The position numbers were made by a program, and so were the translations under genes. Positions 17,755 through 29,218 of a DNA stretch of 64,000 nt are shown here, piece after piece. Positions within the stretch are counted from its first letter, which is position 1. Each line of letters opens with the position of its first letter. The notes beneath the pieces are model-generated. The model was not told the DNA's origin. It made no database searches and was given only the letters and a program-made list of their open reading frames with translations. Source of the stretch: Mycolicibacterium moriokaense (lineage in GTDB: Bacteria; Actinomycetota; Actinomycetes; Mycobacteriales; Mycobacteriaceae); the NCBI RefSeq assembly GCF_003201655.1, contig NZ_QJJU01000005.1:186001-250000 (forward strand). The letters run 5' to 3'.

Positions 17755-19181
17755 CGGCTACCCCGGAGACGCAGCTGACCCAGGACGAGGCCATCGCCTC
17801 GCTTGGCAAGTACGGCTACGGCTGGGCGGACTCTGACGTCGCCGGTGCCAGCGCACAGCGCGGCCTTTCCGAGGCCGTGGTGCGTGACATCTCGGCCAAG
17901 AAGAGCGAGCCGGAGTGGATGCTGGAGACCCGGCTCAAGGCGCTGCGCACTTTCGACAAGAAGCCGATGCCGAACTGGGGCTCCAACCTCGAAGGCATCC
18001 ACTTCGACAACATCAAGTACTTCGTTCGCTCCAGTGAGAAGCAAGCCGCAACGTGGGACGACCTGCCCGCCGACATCAAGAACACCTACGACAGGCTCGG
18101 CATCCCCGAGGCGGAGAAGCAGCGCCTGGTGTCCGGTGTCGCCGCGCAGTACGAGTCCGAGGTCGTCTATCACTCCATCCGCGAGGACCTGGAGAAGCTG
18201 GGCGTCATCTTCCTCGACACCGATACCGCGCTGCGTGAGCACCCAGAGATGTTCAAACAGTACTTCGGCACCGTGATCCCCGCCGGGGACAACAAGTTCT
18301 CCGCGCTGAATACCGCTGTGTGGTCGGGCGGTTCATTCATCTACGTTCCGAAGGGCGTACACGTCGACATCCCGCTGCAGGCCTACTTCCGGATCAACAC
18401 CGAGAACATGGGCCAGTTCGAGCGGACGCTGATCATCGTCGACGAGGGCGCTTACGTGCACTACGTGGAAGGCTGTACTGCGCCCATTTACAAGTCGGAT
18501 TCGCTGCACTCGGCGGTCGTTGAGATCATCGTGAAGCCAGGTGGCCGTTGCCGTTACACGACGATCCAGAACTGGTCGAACAACGTCTACAACCTGGTCA
18601 CCAAGCGCGCGCGCGCCGAGGCCGGTGCCACCATGGAGTGGGTCGACGGCAACATCGGGTCCAAGGTCACGATGAAATACCCGGCGGTGTGGATGACCGG
18701 TGAGCACGCCAAGGGCGAGGTGCTGTCGGTGGCATTCGCCGGCCCGGGTCAGCATCAGGACACCGGTGCCAAGATGCTGCACCTGGCACCGAACACCTCG
18801 AGCAACATCGTGTCCAAGTCGGTGGCCCGCGGCGGCGGTCGCGCGTCCTACCGTGGCCTGGTTCAGGTCAACAAGGGCGCGCACGGATCGCGCTCGAGCG
18901 TGAAATGCGATGCGCTGCTTGTCGATACCATCAGCCGCAGCGACACCTATCCGTACGTCGACATCCGCGAGGACGACGTCACGATGGGCCACGAGGCCAC
19001 CGTGTCGAAGGTCAGCGAGGACCAGCTGTTCTATCTGATGAGCCGCGGCATGACCGAGGACGAAGCAATGGCCATGGTGGTGCGCGGCTTCGTCGAGCCC
19101 ATCGCCAAGGAACTCCCGATGGAGTACGCGCTTGAGCTCAACCGGTTGATCGAGCTTCAGATGGAAGGCGCGGTCGGCTAG
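17751..19181 (+). CDS. sufB: Fe-S cluster assembly scaffold SufB, intein-free
   Basis: Core subunit of the SufBCD scaffold complex that builds Fe-S clusters. The 476 residues show the SufBD beta-helix region: [32 protein letters not shown], a conserved Cys motif in that loop, and [11 protein letters not shown]. Length is that of an uninterrupted SufB. In M. tuberculosis the gene (Rv1461) is interrupted by an intein; here there is none. AAGGAG stands ahead of the ATG, which overlaps the sufR stop by 4 bp. Confidence 0.96.
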   Translation: MTATPETQLTQDEAIASLGKYGYGWADSDVAGASAQRGLSEAVVRDISAKKSEPEWMLETRLKALRTFDKKPMPNWGSNLEGIHFDNIKYFVRSSEKQAATWDDLPADIKNTYDRLGIPEAEKQRLVSGVAAQYESEVVYHSIREDLEKLGVIFLDTDTALREHPEMFKQYFGTVIPAGDNKFSALNTAVWSGGSFIYVPKGVHVDIPLQAYFRINTENMGQFERTLIIVDEGAYVHYVEGCTAPIYKSDSLHSAVVEIIVKPGGRCRYTTIQNWSNNVYNLVTKRARAEAGATMEWVDGNIGSKVTMKYPAVWMTGEHAKGEVLSVAFAGPGQHQDTGAKMLHLAPNTSSNIVSKSVARGGGRASYRGLVQVNKGAHGSRSSVKCDALLVDTISRSDTYPYVDIREDDVTMGHEATVSKVSEDQLFYLMSRGMTEDEAMAMVVRGFVEPIAKELPMEYALELNRLIELQMEGAVG

Positions 19182-20355
19182 TGGCACAGGACCTGACAGC
19201 GACATTGGAGGGCAGGACCAAGGGCGAGATCTTCACGTCGTTCGATGTCGAGGCCTTCGAGGTCCCGCACGGCCGCGACGAGATCTGGCGCTTCACCCCT
19301 CTCAAGCGACTGCGGGGGCTGCACGATGGCTCCGCTGCCGCGACGGGCAGCGCTCGCATCGACGTGAGCGAACAGCCCGGCGTGACGGTGGAAACCGTGC
19401 GTCGTGGCGACGAGCGACTCGGCCAGGCGGGCGTGCCCGCGGACCGGGTTGCCGCCCAGGCGTTCTCGTCGTTCAACAGCGCGACGATCGTCACCGTCGG
19501 TAAGGACACCCAGGTCGGCGAACCCATCGAGATCGTGGTGACCGGCCCAGGCGAGGGTGCGACGGCGTACGGGCATCTGCAGCTGCGGGTTGGCGAGCTT
19601 GCCGAGGCCGTGGTCGTCATCGACCAGCGCGGCAACGGAACCTACGCCGACAACATCGAATTCGTGGTCGGCGATGCCGCCCGGCTGACGGTAGTGTCGA
19701 TCGCCGACTGGGCCGACGGCGCCGTGCATGTCAGCAGCCATCACGCCTCGCTGGGCAAGGACGCGGTACTTCGCCACGTCGCGGTCACGCTGGGCGGCGA
19801 TGTCGTGCGGCTGACCGCGCGGGCCAGGTTCTGTGCGCCCGGCGGCGACGTCGAGTTGCTCGGCCTTTACTTCGCCGACGACGGCCAGCATTTCGAATCG
19901 CGGTTGCTCGTCGATCACGCTCAGCCGAACTGCCGCTCCCACGTCACGTACAAGGGTGCGCTGCAAGGCGATCCGGACTCCAACAAGCCCGACGCGCATA
20001 CCGTGTGGGTGGGCGATGTGCTGATCCGTGCCGCCGCAACGGGCACCGACACCTTCGAGACCAACCGAAACCTGGTGCTCACCGACGGCGCCCGCGCCGA
20101 CTCGGTGCCCAACCTGGAGATCGAGACCGGCGAGATCGCAGGCGCCGGGCACGCTAGTGCCACCGGACGTTTCGACGACGAGCAGCTGTTCTACCTTCAG
20201 TCCCGCGGCATCCCCGAGGACCAGGCCCGTCGCCTCGTCGTCCGTGGGTTCTTCGGCGAGCTGATTCAAAAGATCGCCGTGCCTGCGGTGCGTGAGCGCC
20301 TCACCGATGCCATCGAACACGAACTAGAGATAACGGAATCAAGGACAGCCACCTC

Positions 20356-20359
<4 letters not shown>
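19181..20359 (+). CDS. sufD: Fe-S cluster assembly protein SufD
   Basis: Second SufBD-fold subunit of the scaffold complex, partner of SufB. The 392-residue protein has the parallel beta-helix core with RFCAPGGDVELLGLYFAD and, near the C-terminus, FYLQSRGIPEDQARRLVVRG, which mirrors the segment [13 protein letters not shown] in SufB. The GTG start shares its G with the sufB stop (TAGTG). It overlaps sufC by 4 bp. Confidence 0.95.
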
Positions 20360-22390
<2,031 letters not shown>

Positions 22391-22392
22391 CA

Positions 22393-22863
22393 GTGCGGCT
22401 GGAGCAGCTCTATCAGGAAGTGATCCTCGATCACTACAAGCGCCCGCATCACCGCGGGCTGCGGGAGCCGTACGGTGCCGAGTCCTTTCAGGTGAACCCG
22501 ACGTGCGGCGACGAGGTCACGCTGCGGGTGGCACTGAGTGACGACGGCGACCGGATCGCCGACGTTTCCTATGACGGGCAGGGCTGTTCGATCAGCCAAG
22601 CGTCGACGTCGGTGTTGACCGACCAGGTGATCGGCCAGAGCGTAGAGGACGCCCTGTCGACGGTGGCAGCGTTCAGCGAGATGATTTCGTCGCGCGGAAC
22701 CGTTGAGGGTGACGAAGATCTACTCGGGGATGGCATCGCATTCGCGGGTGTCGCCAAGTACCCGGCGCGGGTGAAGTGCGCGCTGCTGGGTTGGATGGCT
22801 TTCAAGGACGCGTTGGCGCAAGCCAGTGAGGAGACAACGGATGAGCGACACCGCAGCGCCTAA
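22393..22863 (+). CDS. sufU: Fe-S cluster assembly sulfurtransferase SufU
   Basis: A 156-residue zinc-dependent partner that accepts sulfur from SufS. It shows the three zinc ligands of the SufU family, C38 (NPTCGDE, with D40), C65 (DGQGCSIS) and C128 (VKCALLGW), and the 18-residue insert that separates SufU from IscU. GTG 22393 comes 2 bp after the sufS stop. The 3' end overlaps sufT by 23 bp. Confidence 0.95.
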   Translation: MRLEQLYQEVILDHYKRPHHRGLREPYGAESFQVNPTCGDEVTLRVALSDDGDRIADVSYDGQGCSISQASTSVLTDQVIGQSVEDALSTVAAFSEMISSRGTVEGDEDLLGDGIAFAGVAKYPARVKCALLGWMAFKDALAQASEETTDERHRSA

Positions 22864-23188
22864 CGACGAGCTGCTCGCCGACCTCGAGGAGGCGATGCGC
22901 GACGTTGTCGATCCGGAGCTCGGCATCAACGTCGTCGACCTCGGCCTGGTCTACGGACTCAACGTCGAAAAGGGGGAGCAGGGCGATGTCGCGTTGATCG
23001 ATATGACGCTGACGTCGGCGGCCTGCCCGTTGACCGACGTGATCGAGGACCAATCGCGTAGCGCGCTCGTCGGCGCTGGGCTGGTCAACGAGATCAGGAT
23101 CAACTGGGTGTGGAACCCGCCGTGGGGCCCTGACAAGATCACCGAGGACGGCCGCGAACAGTTGCGGGCTCTGGGTTTCACCGTCTAG
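22841..23188 (+). CDS. sufT: Fe-S assembly factor SufT (DUF59/MIP18 domain)
   Basis: A 115-residue MIP18-like protein (DPELGINVVDLGLVYGL; TSAACPLTD) linked to maturation of Fe-S proteins. ATG 22841 is preceded by GAGGAG. It is the last gene of the suf operon, beginning inside sufU, and its final 11 bp overlap the convergent lipoprotein gene. The conserved Cys in ACPLTD is the residue usually considered functional. Confidence 0.93.
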   Translation: MSDTAAPNDELLADLEEAMRDVVDPELGINVVDLGLVYGLNVEKGEQGDVALIDMTLTSAACPLTDVIEDQSRSALVGAGLVNEIRINWVWNPPWGPDKITEDGREQLRALGFTV

Positions 23189-23804
23189 GGCTTGGGCAGG
23201 GGCGGTTGTCGGCCTGTCGAACCGTGATCGAAGTGGCCTGTAGCGCACCGCTGCCGTCCTCGGTCCCGCGACCCGCAATGCATTTGCCCGCCGCGATGGC
23301 CTGCGAATTGGCGACCACCCGCTTGGCATAGCGGGTGTCGCCGTTGATCTCGACGGTCGTCGGGTTCGGGTTTCGTTGGGTCGTCACAGCGATGGTGTTG
23401 CCGCTGACGGAGGCGACCGCGCCGCGCACCCCTCGACCGTTCTGCGCTTGCGGACATTGGCCGTTGTCGGCCGGACTGACGACGACTGTGTGGGCGGTCG
23501 TTGGGCCGCTAGGTTGACTATCTCGTGTCGGGCGGATGCTCACGCAACTGCCCGCCGTGACATCGGACAGCTGGGCCGGGTACATCTCCGCGACTCTCGT
23601 CTCGTTTGTGAAAGCGATTGTGGCGGTTGAATTTTTCTCCGTCACCTGAATCGTGCTGCCGGCCACCGACGCGATGAGGCCTGCGACTCTGTCCACAGGC
23701 TTGTTCGCTTTAGGGGTTGTCGCCGGGGCAGGTGTGCTCGATGAACTACATGCCGCGAGCGCCACTGCCGCGGCGCCTGTGACTGCAATGATCCCGTATC
23801 GCAT
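23178..23804 (-). CDS. Putative lipoprotein with two DUF5666-like repeats
   Basis: The 208-residue product begins with a lipoprotein signal (MRYGIIAVTGAAAVALAAC; lipobox LAAC at residues 16-19), then an S/T/P-rich linker. Two similar ~70-residue modules follow: VAGLIASVAGSTIQVTE to AGSCVSIRP, and VRGAVASVSGNTIAVTT to AGKCIAGRG, each ending in a Cys; this layout fits DUF5666-type beta-barrel repeats. It should be anchored outside the membrane. ATG 23804 is chosen because it gives the signal peptide directly. Tail-to-tail with sufT (11-bp overlap). Function unknown. Confidence 0.8.
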   Translation of the reverse strand: MRYGIIAVTGAAAVALAACSSSSTPAPATTPKANKPVDRVAGLIASVAGSTIQVTEKNSTATIAFTNETRVAEMYPAQLSDVTAGSCVSIRPTRDSQPSGPTTAHTVVVSPADNGQCPQAQNGRGVRGAVASVSGNTIAVTTQRNPNPTTVEINGDTRYAKRVVANSQAIAAGKCIAGRGTEDGSGALQATSITVRQADNRPCPSPRR

Positions 23805-23906
23805 GGGCCCACGATCCGTGTCCCAGCTGGGTCTGATGTTTGAAGCCGATGTGAAAGTCCTAGTAATCCGACTTCGGGATGCCGCAGGAAGCATCACAAT
23901 TGCGGT

Positions 23907-24467
23907 GTGGTCACGGTGCCGGCATTCGTATGGCGTGGCGGTGCACTACGTCGCGCGGTGACGCTCGGCGTAGCGATCGGGTTCTTCCTCGCGGCCATGG
24001 CATGGATCGACTCCGGAATGCTCCTGGGCGGAGTCGCCGCGTTCGTCACCACCGCTGTCGTCTATGGCGTCGTGATGCATCGCCGAATGGCGCGATACTG
24101 GCCGGGCGCCAAGCAACTCAGCGGCGATGACCGGGTCACGGTTGTCCGCACCGCCCGACGGGGCGAGCGGATCGGCGACGCCCGACTGGCCCAGGCCGTC
24201 ATCGACTACAACCGCGGGATGCAGGACGCGGCCGAAAAGGGCCGGTTCTTTCGCTGGTTCTTGATATTCATCCTCGTCGTTGCGGTGGGGACGGCGGTGT
24301 GGGATGGCGTGTACGGCTCATGGGGCAATGCCGTTGCGTCGGTCATCTATCTGGTGATCCTCTTGTTCGAACTGTTCTGGTGGCCAAAAAGGCTGGCGCA
24401 ATTGCTGGCCAATACCGACCGCGCGGCAGACATCGCTCAGCACGTGCTCATGCGAACACGTCGTTGA
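23907..24467 (+). CDS. Conserved membrane protein
   Basis: A 186-residue protein with two hydrophobic pairs: helices at about 17-34 and 38-57, then a cytosolic domain (GDDRVTVVRTARRGERIGDARLAQAVIDYN) and another pair at ~115-133 and ~140-160. No catalytic motif is visible. GTG 23907 has CACAAT six bases upstream, which suggests a leaderless mRNA. Divergent from the lipoprotein and overlapping the convergent deacetylase by 20 bp. Not recognised. Confidence 0.75.
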   Translation: MVTVPAFVWRGGALRRAVTLGVAIGFFLAAMAWIDSGMLLGGVAAFVTTAVVYGVVMHRRMARYWPGAKQLSGDDRVTVVRTARRGERIGDARLAQAVIDYNRGMQDAAEKGRFFRWFLIFILVVAVGTAVWDGVYGSWGNAVASVIYLVILLFELFWWPKRLAQLLANTDRAADIAQHVLMRTRR

Positions 24468-25149
24468 GTGTCACTGTCTGCAGGCCGCGGCTGACGATGA
24501 GCTGGTTCAGCTGGTTGTAGCAGCTCGTGATGGTCGGCAGGTTGGCGTGGGCCAACACGATCTGTTGGGGCAAGAATGACCGCGTCGCGCAGGCGAGGAG
24601 ATTGGCCGCGGTCTCCGGGAGCGAATCGCCGATGGTTCCGCTCCACAGCGTGACGGTTGTGTAGCCGAGATCGGCTGCCACCCTGTCGATGTCGGCGTTG
24701 TGCACTCCGTAGGGCGGCCGGAAGTACGGGGCGCCGTCGCTGCCATACGTGTTCTGCAGAAAATCGGCGTTGCGCTTGATCTGGTCGTGCACCGCGCTCA
24801 GGCTGATCCGGTTGAGGTAAGGGTGTGACCAGGTGTGGTTGGCGACCTGGACCTGCCCGGAGTCGACCATCGGCCGCAGCGCCGGTGCGTTGTCCGACCA
24901 CGACGGGTTGACGCCGTTGACGAAGAAGGTCAGCCGCGTCCCCGTGTCCCGACAGAACTGGCAGAAGGCCGCGACCACCGCGCTGTTGACGCCATCGTCC
25001 ACAGTGAGGGCGAGCTGGTTGCCGTCACCGGGCAACCGGGTCAGGACTCCAACGGGCGCGGGCACCCTGGCTTGTGCAAGGGGCAATCTGACCGCGACCA
25101 CCCCCAAGGCGATAGCCGCAAGCAGGGTGCGCCGATCGACCCCCGTCAT
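24448..25149 (-). CDS. Polysaccharide deacetylase (NodB domain), exported
   Basis: A 233-residue protein with an N-terminal signal containing twin arginines (MTGVDRRTLLAAIALGVVAV), then a NodB fold: TVDDG (motif 1, the usual Phe replaced by Val, both Asp kept), NHTWSHPYL (motif 2, HxxxH metal ligands), FRPPYG (motif 3) and LAHANL near the end. It probably removes acetyl groups from a cell-wall glycan outside the membrane. TACAAT lies six bases before ATG 25149, implying a leaderless message. Overlaps the membrane-protein gene tail-to-tail. Confidence 0.85.
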   Translation of the reverse strand: MTGVDRRTLLAAIALGVVAVRLPLAQARVPAPVGVLTRLPGDGNQLALTVDDGVNSAVVAAFCQFCRDTGTRLTFFVNGVNPSWSDNAPALRPMVDSGQVQVANHTWSHPYLNRISLSAVHDQIKRNADFLQNTYGSDGAPYFRPPYGVHNADIDRVAADLGYTTVTLWSGTIGDSLPETAANLLACATRSFLPQQIVLAHANLPTITSCYNQLNQLIVSRGLQTVTLNDVFA

Positions 25150-25300
25150 ACTGTCATTGTAGTTCGCGCCAACCAATCCGCTTCTGCGCCTTCGCTTCTC
25201 ATTCGCTGAGAAGCGGCTGTGGGGTTCCCGGCCTCAACGCCTGGCGGACGTGTAACGCTAGGGGCTGATCTGTCCACCACTGAGCGGAAAGGAGCCACGA

Positions 25301-25936
25301 ATGGCCGATGGTTCCGACGGCGTCTACGTCGATACCCGCCGCCAGCTGCGCGGCGTCGCCGAAAGCTTGATCGCGGGGCCGCAGTACCGCGCATCGGGCA
25401 CCATCCGCCTCGCGGTACGCCCGGACGGCTTCACCGGGGTCAGGATCCCGATTGCCGTGCACGGCACCGACTTGGTTCTGCCGAACGGGAGCGTCGCGCT
25501 CGACGGTCCGGTAAGCGAAATCGCCGCAGGCATCGACCCAGGTCCGCCCGACGGTGTCTACGACGTCGTCGACCCGTTGCCAACCGACGCCGTTCTCAAC
25601 CTCGATGCGGCCGCGGCCGAGTGGATCCACCGCAGCCACTACGCAGGCGGACATGCCATCAAGAATGTGCTGCCGACTCAGCATCCGGTGCTGTGGCCCG
25701 AGCACTTCGACGTCGCGGCCACCGAGGACGAGGTGAATTACGGCGTCTCCGCAGGCGATGACTACCACCCGACGCCCTACGCGTACGTCGGGCCACGGAC
25801 CCAGCCCGCCGGCCCGTTCTGGAATGCGCCGTTCGGAGCGTTGTACCCGCTGAACCCCGCACACGATGTCGACGAACTCACGTCTCACATCGCAGATTTC
25901 TTCGAACACGGCCGCAGGGAAGTCGCGAAACCGTGA
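25301..25936 (+). CDS. Conserved hypothetical protein
   Basis: A 211-residue soluble protein without signal peptide or membrane segment. AAAGGAG stands ahead of ATG 25301. The second half is rich in aromatic and Pro residues (HPVLWPEHFDVA; GDDYHPTPYAYVGPR; GPFWNAPFGALYPL), which looks like a compact beta-rich fold. I do not recognise a named family. It lies between the deacetylase and a thioredoxin gene and is probably transcribed alone. Confidence 0.75.
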   Translation: MADGSDGVYVDTRRQLRGVAESLIAGPQYRASGTIRLAVRPDGFTGVRIPIAVHGTDLVLPNGSVALDGPVSEIAAGIDPGPPDGVYDVVDPLPTDAVLNLDAAAAEWIHRSHYAGGHAIKNVLPTQHPVLWPEHFDVAATEDEVNYGVSAGDDYHPTPYAYVGPRTQPAGPFWNAPFGALYPLNPAHDVDELTSHIADFFEHGRREVAKP

Positions 25937-26027
25937 TTGCGACACGACTTCCGTTGATCGGCGCACAGCGGTTTTGCGCTGACCATATGGTGGGAACACA
26001 CAGCTAGACACCAGCGTTAGGAAGATC

Positions 26028-26393
26028 GTGACCACGCGAGACATCACTGCCGAACAGTTCAACGACACCATCACCGACAACGACATCGTGCTGGTGGATT
26101 TCTGGGCGTCGTGGTGCGGCCCGTGTAAGCAGTTCGCGCCGACGTTTGCCGCCTCATCGGAGGAGCATCCGGACGTTGTGTACGTAAAGGTCGACACCGA
26201 GGCAGAGCACGAGCTCGCCGCAGCCGCCGACATCCGGTCCATCCCCACCCTGATGGCGTTCAAGAAGGGGAAGCTGGTGTTCAACCAGGCGGGCGCCCTG
26301 CGACCGGCGCAGCTGGAGGAGCTGGTCCAGCGGATCAAGGAATTCGACATCGACGCCGCGATCTCCGCTCAGAGCAACGGCGAAGCCGAGTAA
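26028..26393 (+). CDS. trxA: Thioredoxin (TrxB1-like)
   Basis: A 121-residue thioredoxin with the redox centre WCGPC at 29-33, the buried Asp region DFWAS and the cis-proline segment SIPTLMAF. It transfers electrons from thioredoxin reductase to protein disulfides. The N-terminus TTRDITAEQFN and the neighbouring enoyl-CoA hydratase gene point to the Rv1471 (TrxB1) lineage; only one thioredoxin gene is present here. GTG start at 26028 with GGAAG close upstream. Confidence 0.93.
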   Translation: MTTRDITAEQFNDTITDNDIVLVDFWASWCGPCKQFAPTFAASSEEHPDVVYVKVDTEAEHELAAAADIRSIPTLMAFKKGKLVFNQAGALRPAQLEELVQRIKEFDIDAAISAQSNGEAE

Positions 26394-26420
26394 GCGGGCG
26401 CACGCGATAGCGTGCAGTCC

Positions 26421-27242
26421 GTGACCGAGCAAAACAACTTCGTCCTCGTCGACCACCCGCGGGCAGGCGTCGCGCTGGTGACGCTGAACCGGCCCGAGCG
26501 GATGAACTCGATGGCCTTCGACGTGATGGTCCCGCTCAAAAAGGTGCTCGAAGAGTTGACCTACGACAACTCGACGAGGGTGATTGTGCTCACAGGCGCC
26601 GGTCGCGGGTTTTCGTCGGGCGCCGACCACAAGTCGGCCGGTTCAGTACCCCACATCGACGGTCTGACCCGGCCGACATTTGCGCTGCGGTCGATGGAGG
26701 TGCTCGACGACGTCATCCTGTCGCTGCGCAAGATGCACCAGCCGGTCATCGCCGCGGTCAACGGCGCCGCGATCGGTGGGGGACTGTGCCTGGCCCTGGC
26801 ATGCGACATCAGAGTGGCCGGGTCAGGGGCGTATTTCCGCGCGGCGGGCATCAACAACGGCCTGACCGCGAGCGAACTGGGGCTGTCCTACTTGCTGCCG
26901 CGCGCGATCGGCACGTCGCGGGCGTTCGAGCTCATGCTCACCGGGCGCGACGTCGACGCCGACGAAGCCGAACGCATCGGCCTGGTCTCCCGCGCCGTAC
27001 CGGATGATGACCTACTCGACGAGTGCTACCGGCTTGCCGAGCAGATGGCGGCGTTCTCCCGGCCGGGTATCGAATTGACCAAGCGCACACTGTGGAGTGG
27101 ACTGGACGCCGCTAGCCTGGAGGGGCACATGCAGGCCGAGGGCCTGGGACAACTCTTCGTGCGCCTGCTCACCGCAAACTTCGAGGAAGCGGTCGCCGCG
27201 CGCGCCGAGAAGCGGCCCGCGGTTTTCACCGACGACAAGTAA
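26421..27242 (+). CDS. echA12: Enoyl-CoA hydratase/isomerase family protein (EchA12-like)
   Basis: A 273-residue crotonase-fold protein with both oxyanion-hole segments, GFSSGADHKS and NGAAIGGGLCLALACD. In the catalytic region AAGINNGLTASELGLSYLLP the residue usual for the first glutamate is not Glu, so ordinary hydratase activity is uncertain. GTG 26421 is preferred over GTG 26412 because TAGCGT at 26408-26413 stands seven bases before it. Matches Rv1472 in place. In this group some members act in membrane lipid handling rather than beta-oxidation. Confidence 0.88.
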   Translation: MTEQNNFVLVDHPRAGVALVTLNRPERMNSMAFDVMVPLKKVLEELTYDNSTRVIVLTGAGRGFSSGADHKSAGSVPHIDGLTRPTFALRSMEVLDDVILSLRKMHQPVIAAVNGAAIGGGLCLALACDIRVAGSGAYFRAAGINNGLTASELGLSYLLPRAIGTSRAFELMLTGRDVDADEAERIGLVSRAVPDDDLLDECYRLAEQMAAFSRPGIELTKRTLWSGLDAASLEGHMQAEGLGQLFVRLLTANFEEAVAARAEKRPAVFTDDK

Positions 27243-27271
27243 CCGATCATCAGAACAAAGGAGAGTGCAGC

Positions 27272-28900
27272 GTGATCACCGCAACGGACCTCGAGGTCCG
27301 CGCCGGGGCGCGCACGCTGCTATCGATTGACGGCGCTGCGCTGCGGGTGCAGCCGGGCGATCGCATCGGGCTCGTCGGCCGCAACGGCGCCGGTAAGACC
27401 ACCACCATGCGCATCCTGGCCGGTGAAGGGGAGCCATACGCCGGCTCAGTCGCACGGACCGGGGAAATCGGTTACCTGCCACAAGATCCCAAAGAGGGCG
27501 ACCTCGACATCCTGGCCCGCGACCGGGTGCTGTCCGCACGCGGTCTCGACACCCTGCTCTCAGATCTGGAAAAGCAACAGGCCCTGATGGCGGAGGTAGC
27601 CGACGACGCCACCCGCGACAAAGCCATCCGCCGCTACGGCCAGCTCGAGGAGCGCTTCGCCGCGCTCGGTGGGTATGGTGCCGAAAGCGAGGCGGGCCGT
27701 ATCTGTGCGAGTCTTGGCCTGCCCGAACGGGTTCTGACTCAGCCGCTTCACACGCTGTCCGGCGGCCAGCGTCGTCGGGTGGAGCTGTCCCGGATCCTGT
27801 TCGCCGCGTCGGATACCGGTTCGGGCTCGGCGACCACGTTGCTGCTCGACGAGCCCACCAACCATCTGGACGCCGACTCGCTGGGCTGGTTGCGTGAGTT
27901 CCTGCGCGGGCACACCGGCGGGCTCGTCGTCATCAGCCACAATGTCGACCTACTCGCGGACGTCGTCAACCGGGTGTGGTTCCTCGATGCCGTCCGCGGT
28001 GAAGCCGACGTCTACAACATGGGCTGGCAGAAATACCTCGATGCCCGTGCGACCGACGAACAGCGCCGCCGCCGCGAGCGTGCCAATGCGGAACGCAAGG
28101 CCGCCGCTCTGCGCACCCAGGCCGCCAAGATGGGCGCCAAGGCCACCAAAGCCGTTGCCGCGCAGAATATGCTGCGTCGCGCCGACCGGATGATGGCGGC
28201 CCTCGACGAGGAACGGGTCGCCGACAAGGTGGCCAGGATCAAGTTCCCGACGCCAGCCGCGTGCGGCCGCACCCCGTTGGTGGTCAAGGGCCTGACCAAG
28301 AACTACGGGTCGCTTGAGGTGTTCTCGGGCGTCGACCTCGCGATCGACCGCGGTTCCCGCGTCGTCGTCCTCGGCCTCAACGGTGCAGGCAAGACGACAC
28401 TGTTGCGGCTGCTGGCGGGTGCGGAGACCCCAGACTCAGGCGGGCTGGAGCCAGGCTACGGCCTCAAGCTCGGTTACTTCGCCCAGGAGCACGACACGCT
28501 CGACAACACCGCGACGGTGTGGCAGAACATCCGCCACGCCGCACCCGATACCAGTGAGCAAGAGCTGCGAGGACTGTTGGGCGCGTTCATGTTCAGCGGT
28601 CCGCAGCTCGACCAACCTGCGGGCACACTGTCCGGCGGCGAGAAGACGCGCCTCGCGCTCGCGGGCCTGGTCGCATCGACGGCCAACGTGCTGCTGCTCG
28701 ACGAGCCGACCAACAACCTCGACCCGGCCTCGCGCGAACAGGTCCTCGACGCGCTGCGCTCCTACGTCGGCGCTGTGGTGCTTGTGACCCACGACCCTGG
28801 CGCCGCCGAGGCACTGGACCCGCAACGCGTGGTGCTGCTGCCCGACGGCACCGAAGACTTCTGGTCCGACGACTATCGCGATCTGATCGAGTTGGCCTGA
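27272..28900 (+). CDS. ABC-F family ATPase
   Basis: A 542-residue soluble protein with two ABC modules: GRNGAGKTTT, LSGGQRRRVEL and LLLDEPTNHLD in the first; GLNGAGKTTLL, LSGGEKTRLAL and LLLDEPTNNLD in the second, joined by a charged linker (around residues 255-310) rich in Arg/Lys/Ala. ABC-F proteins have no membrane part and act on ribosomes, in translation control or antibiotic protection. Which subtype this is cannot be told from motifs. Equivalent to Rv1473. Start GTG 27272 is 29 bp after echA12, with AAAGGAGA upstream. Confidence 0.93.
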   Translation: MITATDLEVRAGARTLLSIDGAALRVQPGDRIGLVGRNGAGKTTTMRILAGEGEPYAGSVARTGEIGYLPQDPKEGDLDILARDRVLSARGLDTLLSDLEKQQALMAEVADDATRDKAIRRYGQLEERFAALGGYGAESEAGRICASLGLPERVLTQPLHTLSGGQRRRVELSRILFAASDTGSGSATTLLLDEPTNHLDADSLGWLREFLRGHTGGLVVISHNVDLLADVVNRVWFLDAVRGEADVYNMGWQKYLDARATDEQRRRRERANAERKAAALRTQAAKMGAKATKAVAAQNMLRRADRMMAALDEERVADKVARIKFPTPAACGRTPLVVKGLTKNYGSLEVFSGVDLAIDRGSRVVVLGLNGAGKTTLLRLLAGAETPDSGGLEPGYGLKLGYFAQEHDTLDNTATVWQNIRHAAPDTSEQELRGLLGAFMFSGPQLDQPAGTLSGGEKTRLALAGLVASTANVLLLDEPTNNLDPASREQVLDALRSYVGAVVLVTHDPGAAEALDPQRVVLLPDGTEDFWSDDYRDLIELA

Positions 28901-28964
28901 TGCGCGGCTCGCCGCGGCGCTAAGCCGAATTGCGAACCGTTTCACCAATTCCGCCCGCTGTGGT

Positions 28965-28982
28965 GTAGGTGGTTCCTACGCT
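28965..28982 (+). promoter_or_regulatory. Palindrome and -10 box before the small HTH gene
   Basis: GTAGG-tggtt-CCTAC (28965-28979) overlaps a TANNNT box, TACGCT at 28977-28982. Transcription would start near 28989, leaving a leader of about 30 bases with GGGGAGG before ATG 29020. The overlap suggests an operator, possibly for the HTH protein itself. Confidence 0.35.
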
Positions 28983-29019
28983 GGGTATGCGTCGGGACAT
29001 CAGAAACGGGGAGGTGCCG

Positions 29020-29214
29020 ATGAAGAAGTTGAACAGGTCAAGGGACCAGGTGCTGAACGACTTGCGGAGCGCTTACGAGGGGGGCGCGAGCATCCGCACA
29101 CTGGTGGCCACCACCGGCCGTTCGTACGGCTCGATCCACAGCATGCTTCGTGAATCGGGTACGACGATGCGCAGCCGCGGCGGCCCGAACCACCGCAGTC
29201 GACGCGCCAGCTGA
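29020..29214 (+). CDS. Small helix-turn-helix protein (Rv1473A-like)
   Basis: A 64-residue basic protein starting MKKLNRSRDQVLNDLR with a central HTH-like segment SIRTLVATTGRSYGSIHSML and an Arg/Ser/Gly tail. The size and sequence match the mycobacterial Rv1473A group, described as a possible transcriptional regulator. GGGGAGG seven bases before ATG 29020 fixes the start over the longer frame from 28969. It is convergent with acnR, whose stop is 5 bp away. Confidence 0.8.
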   Translation: MKKLNRSRDQVLNDLRSAYEGGASIRTLVATTGRSYGSIHSMLRESGTTMRSRGGPNHRSRRAS

Positions 29215-29218
29215 GCAG

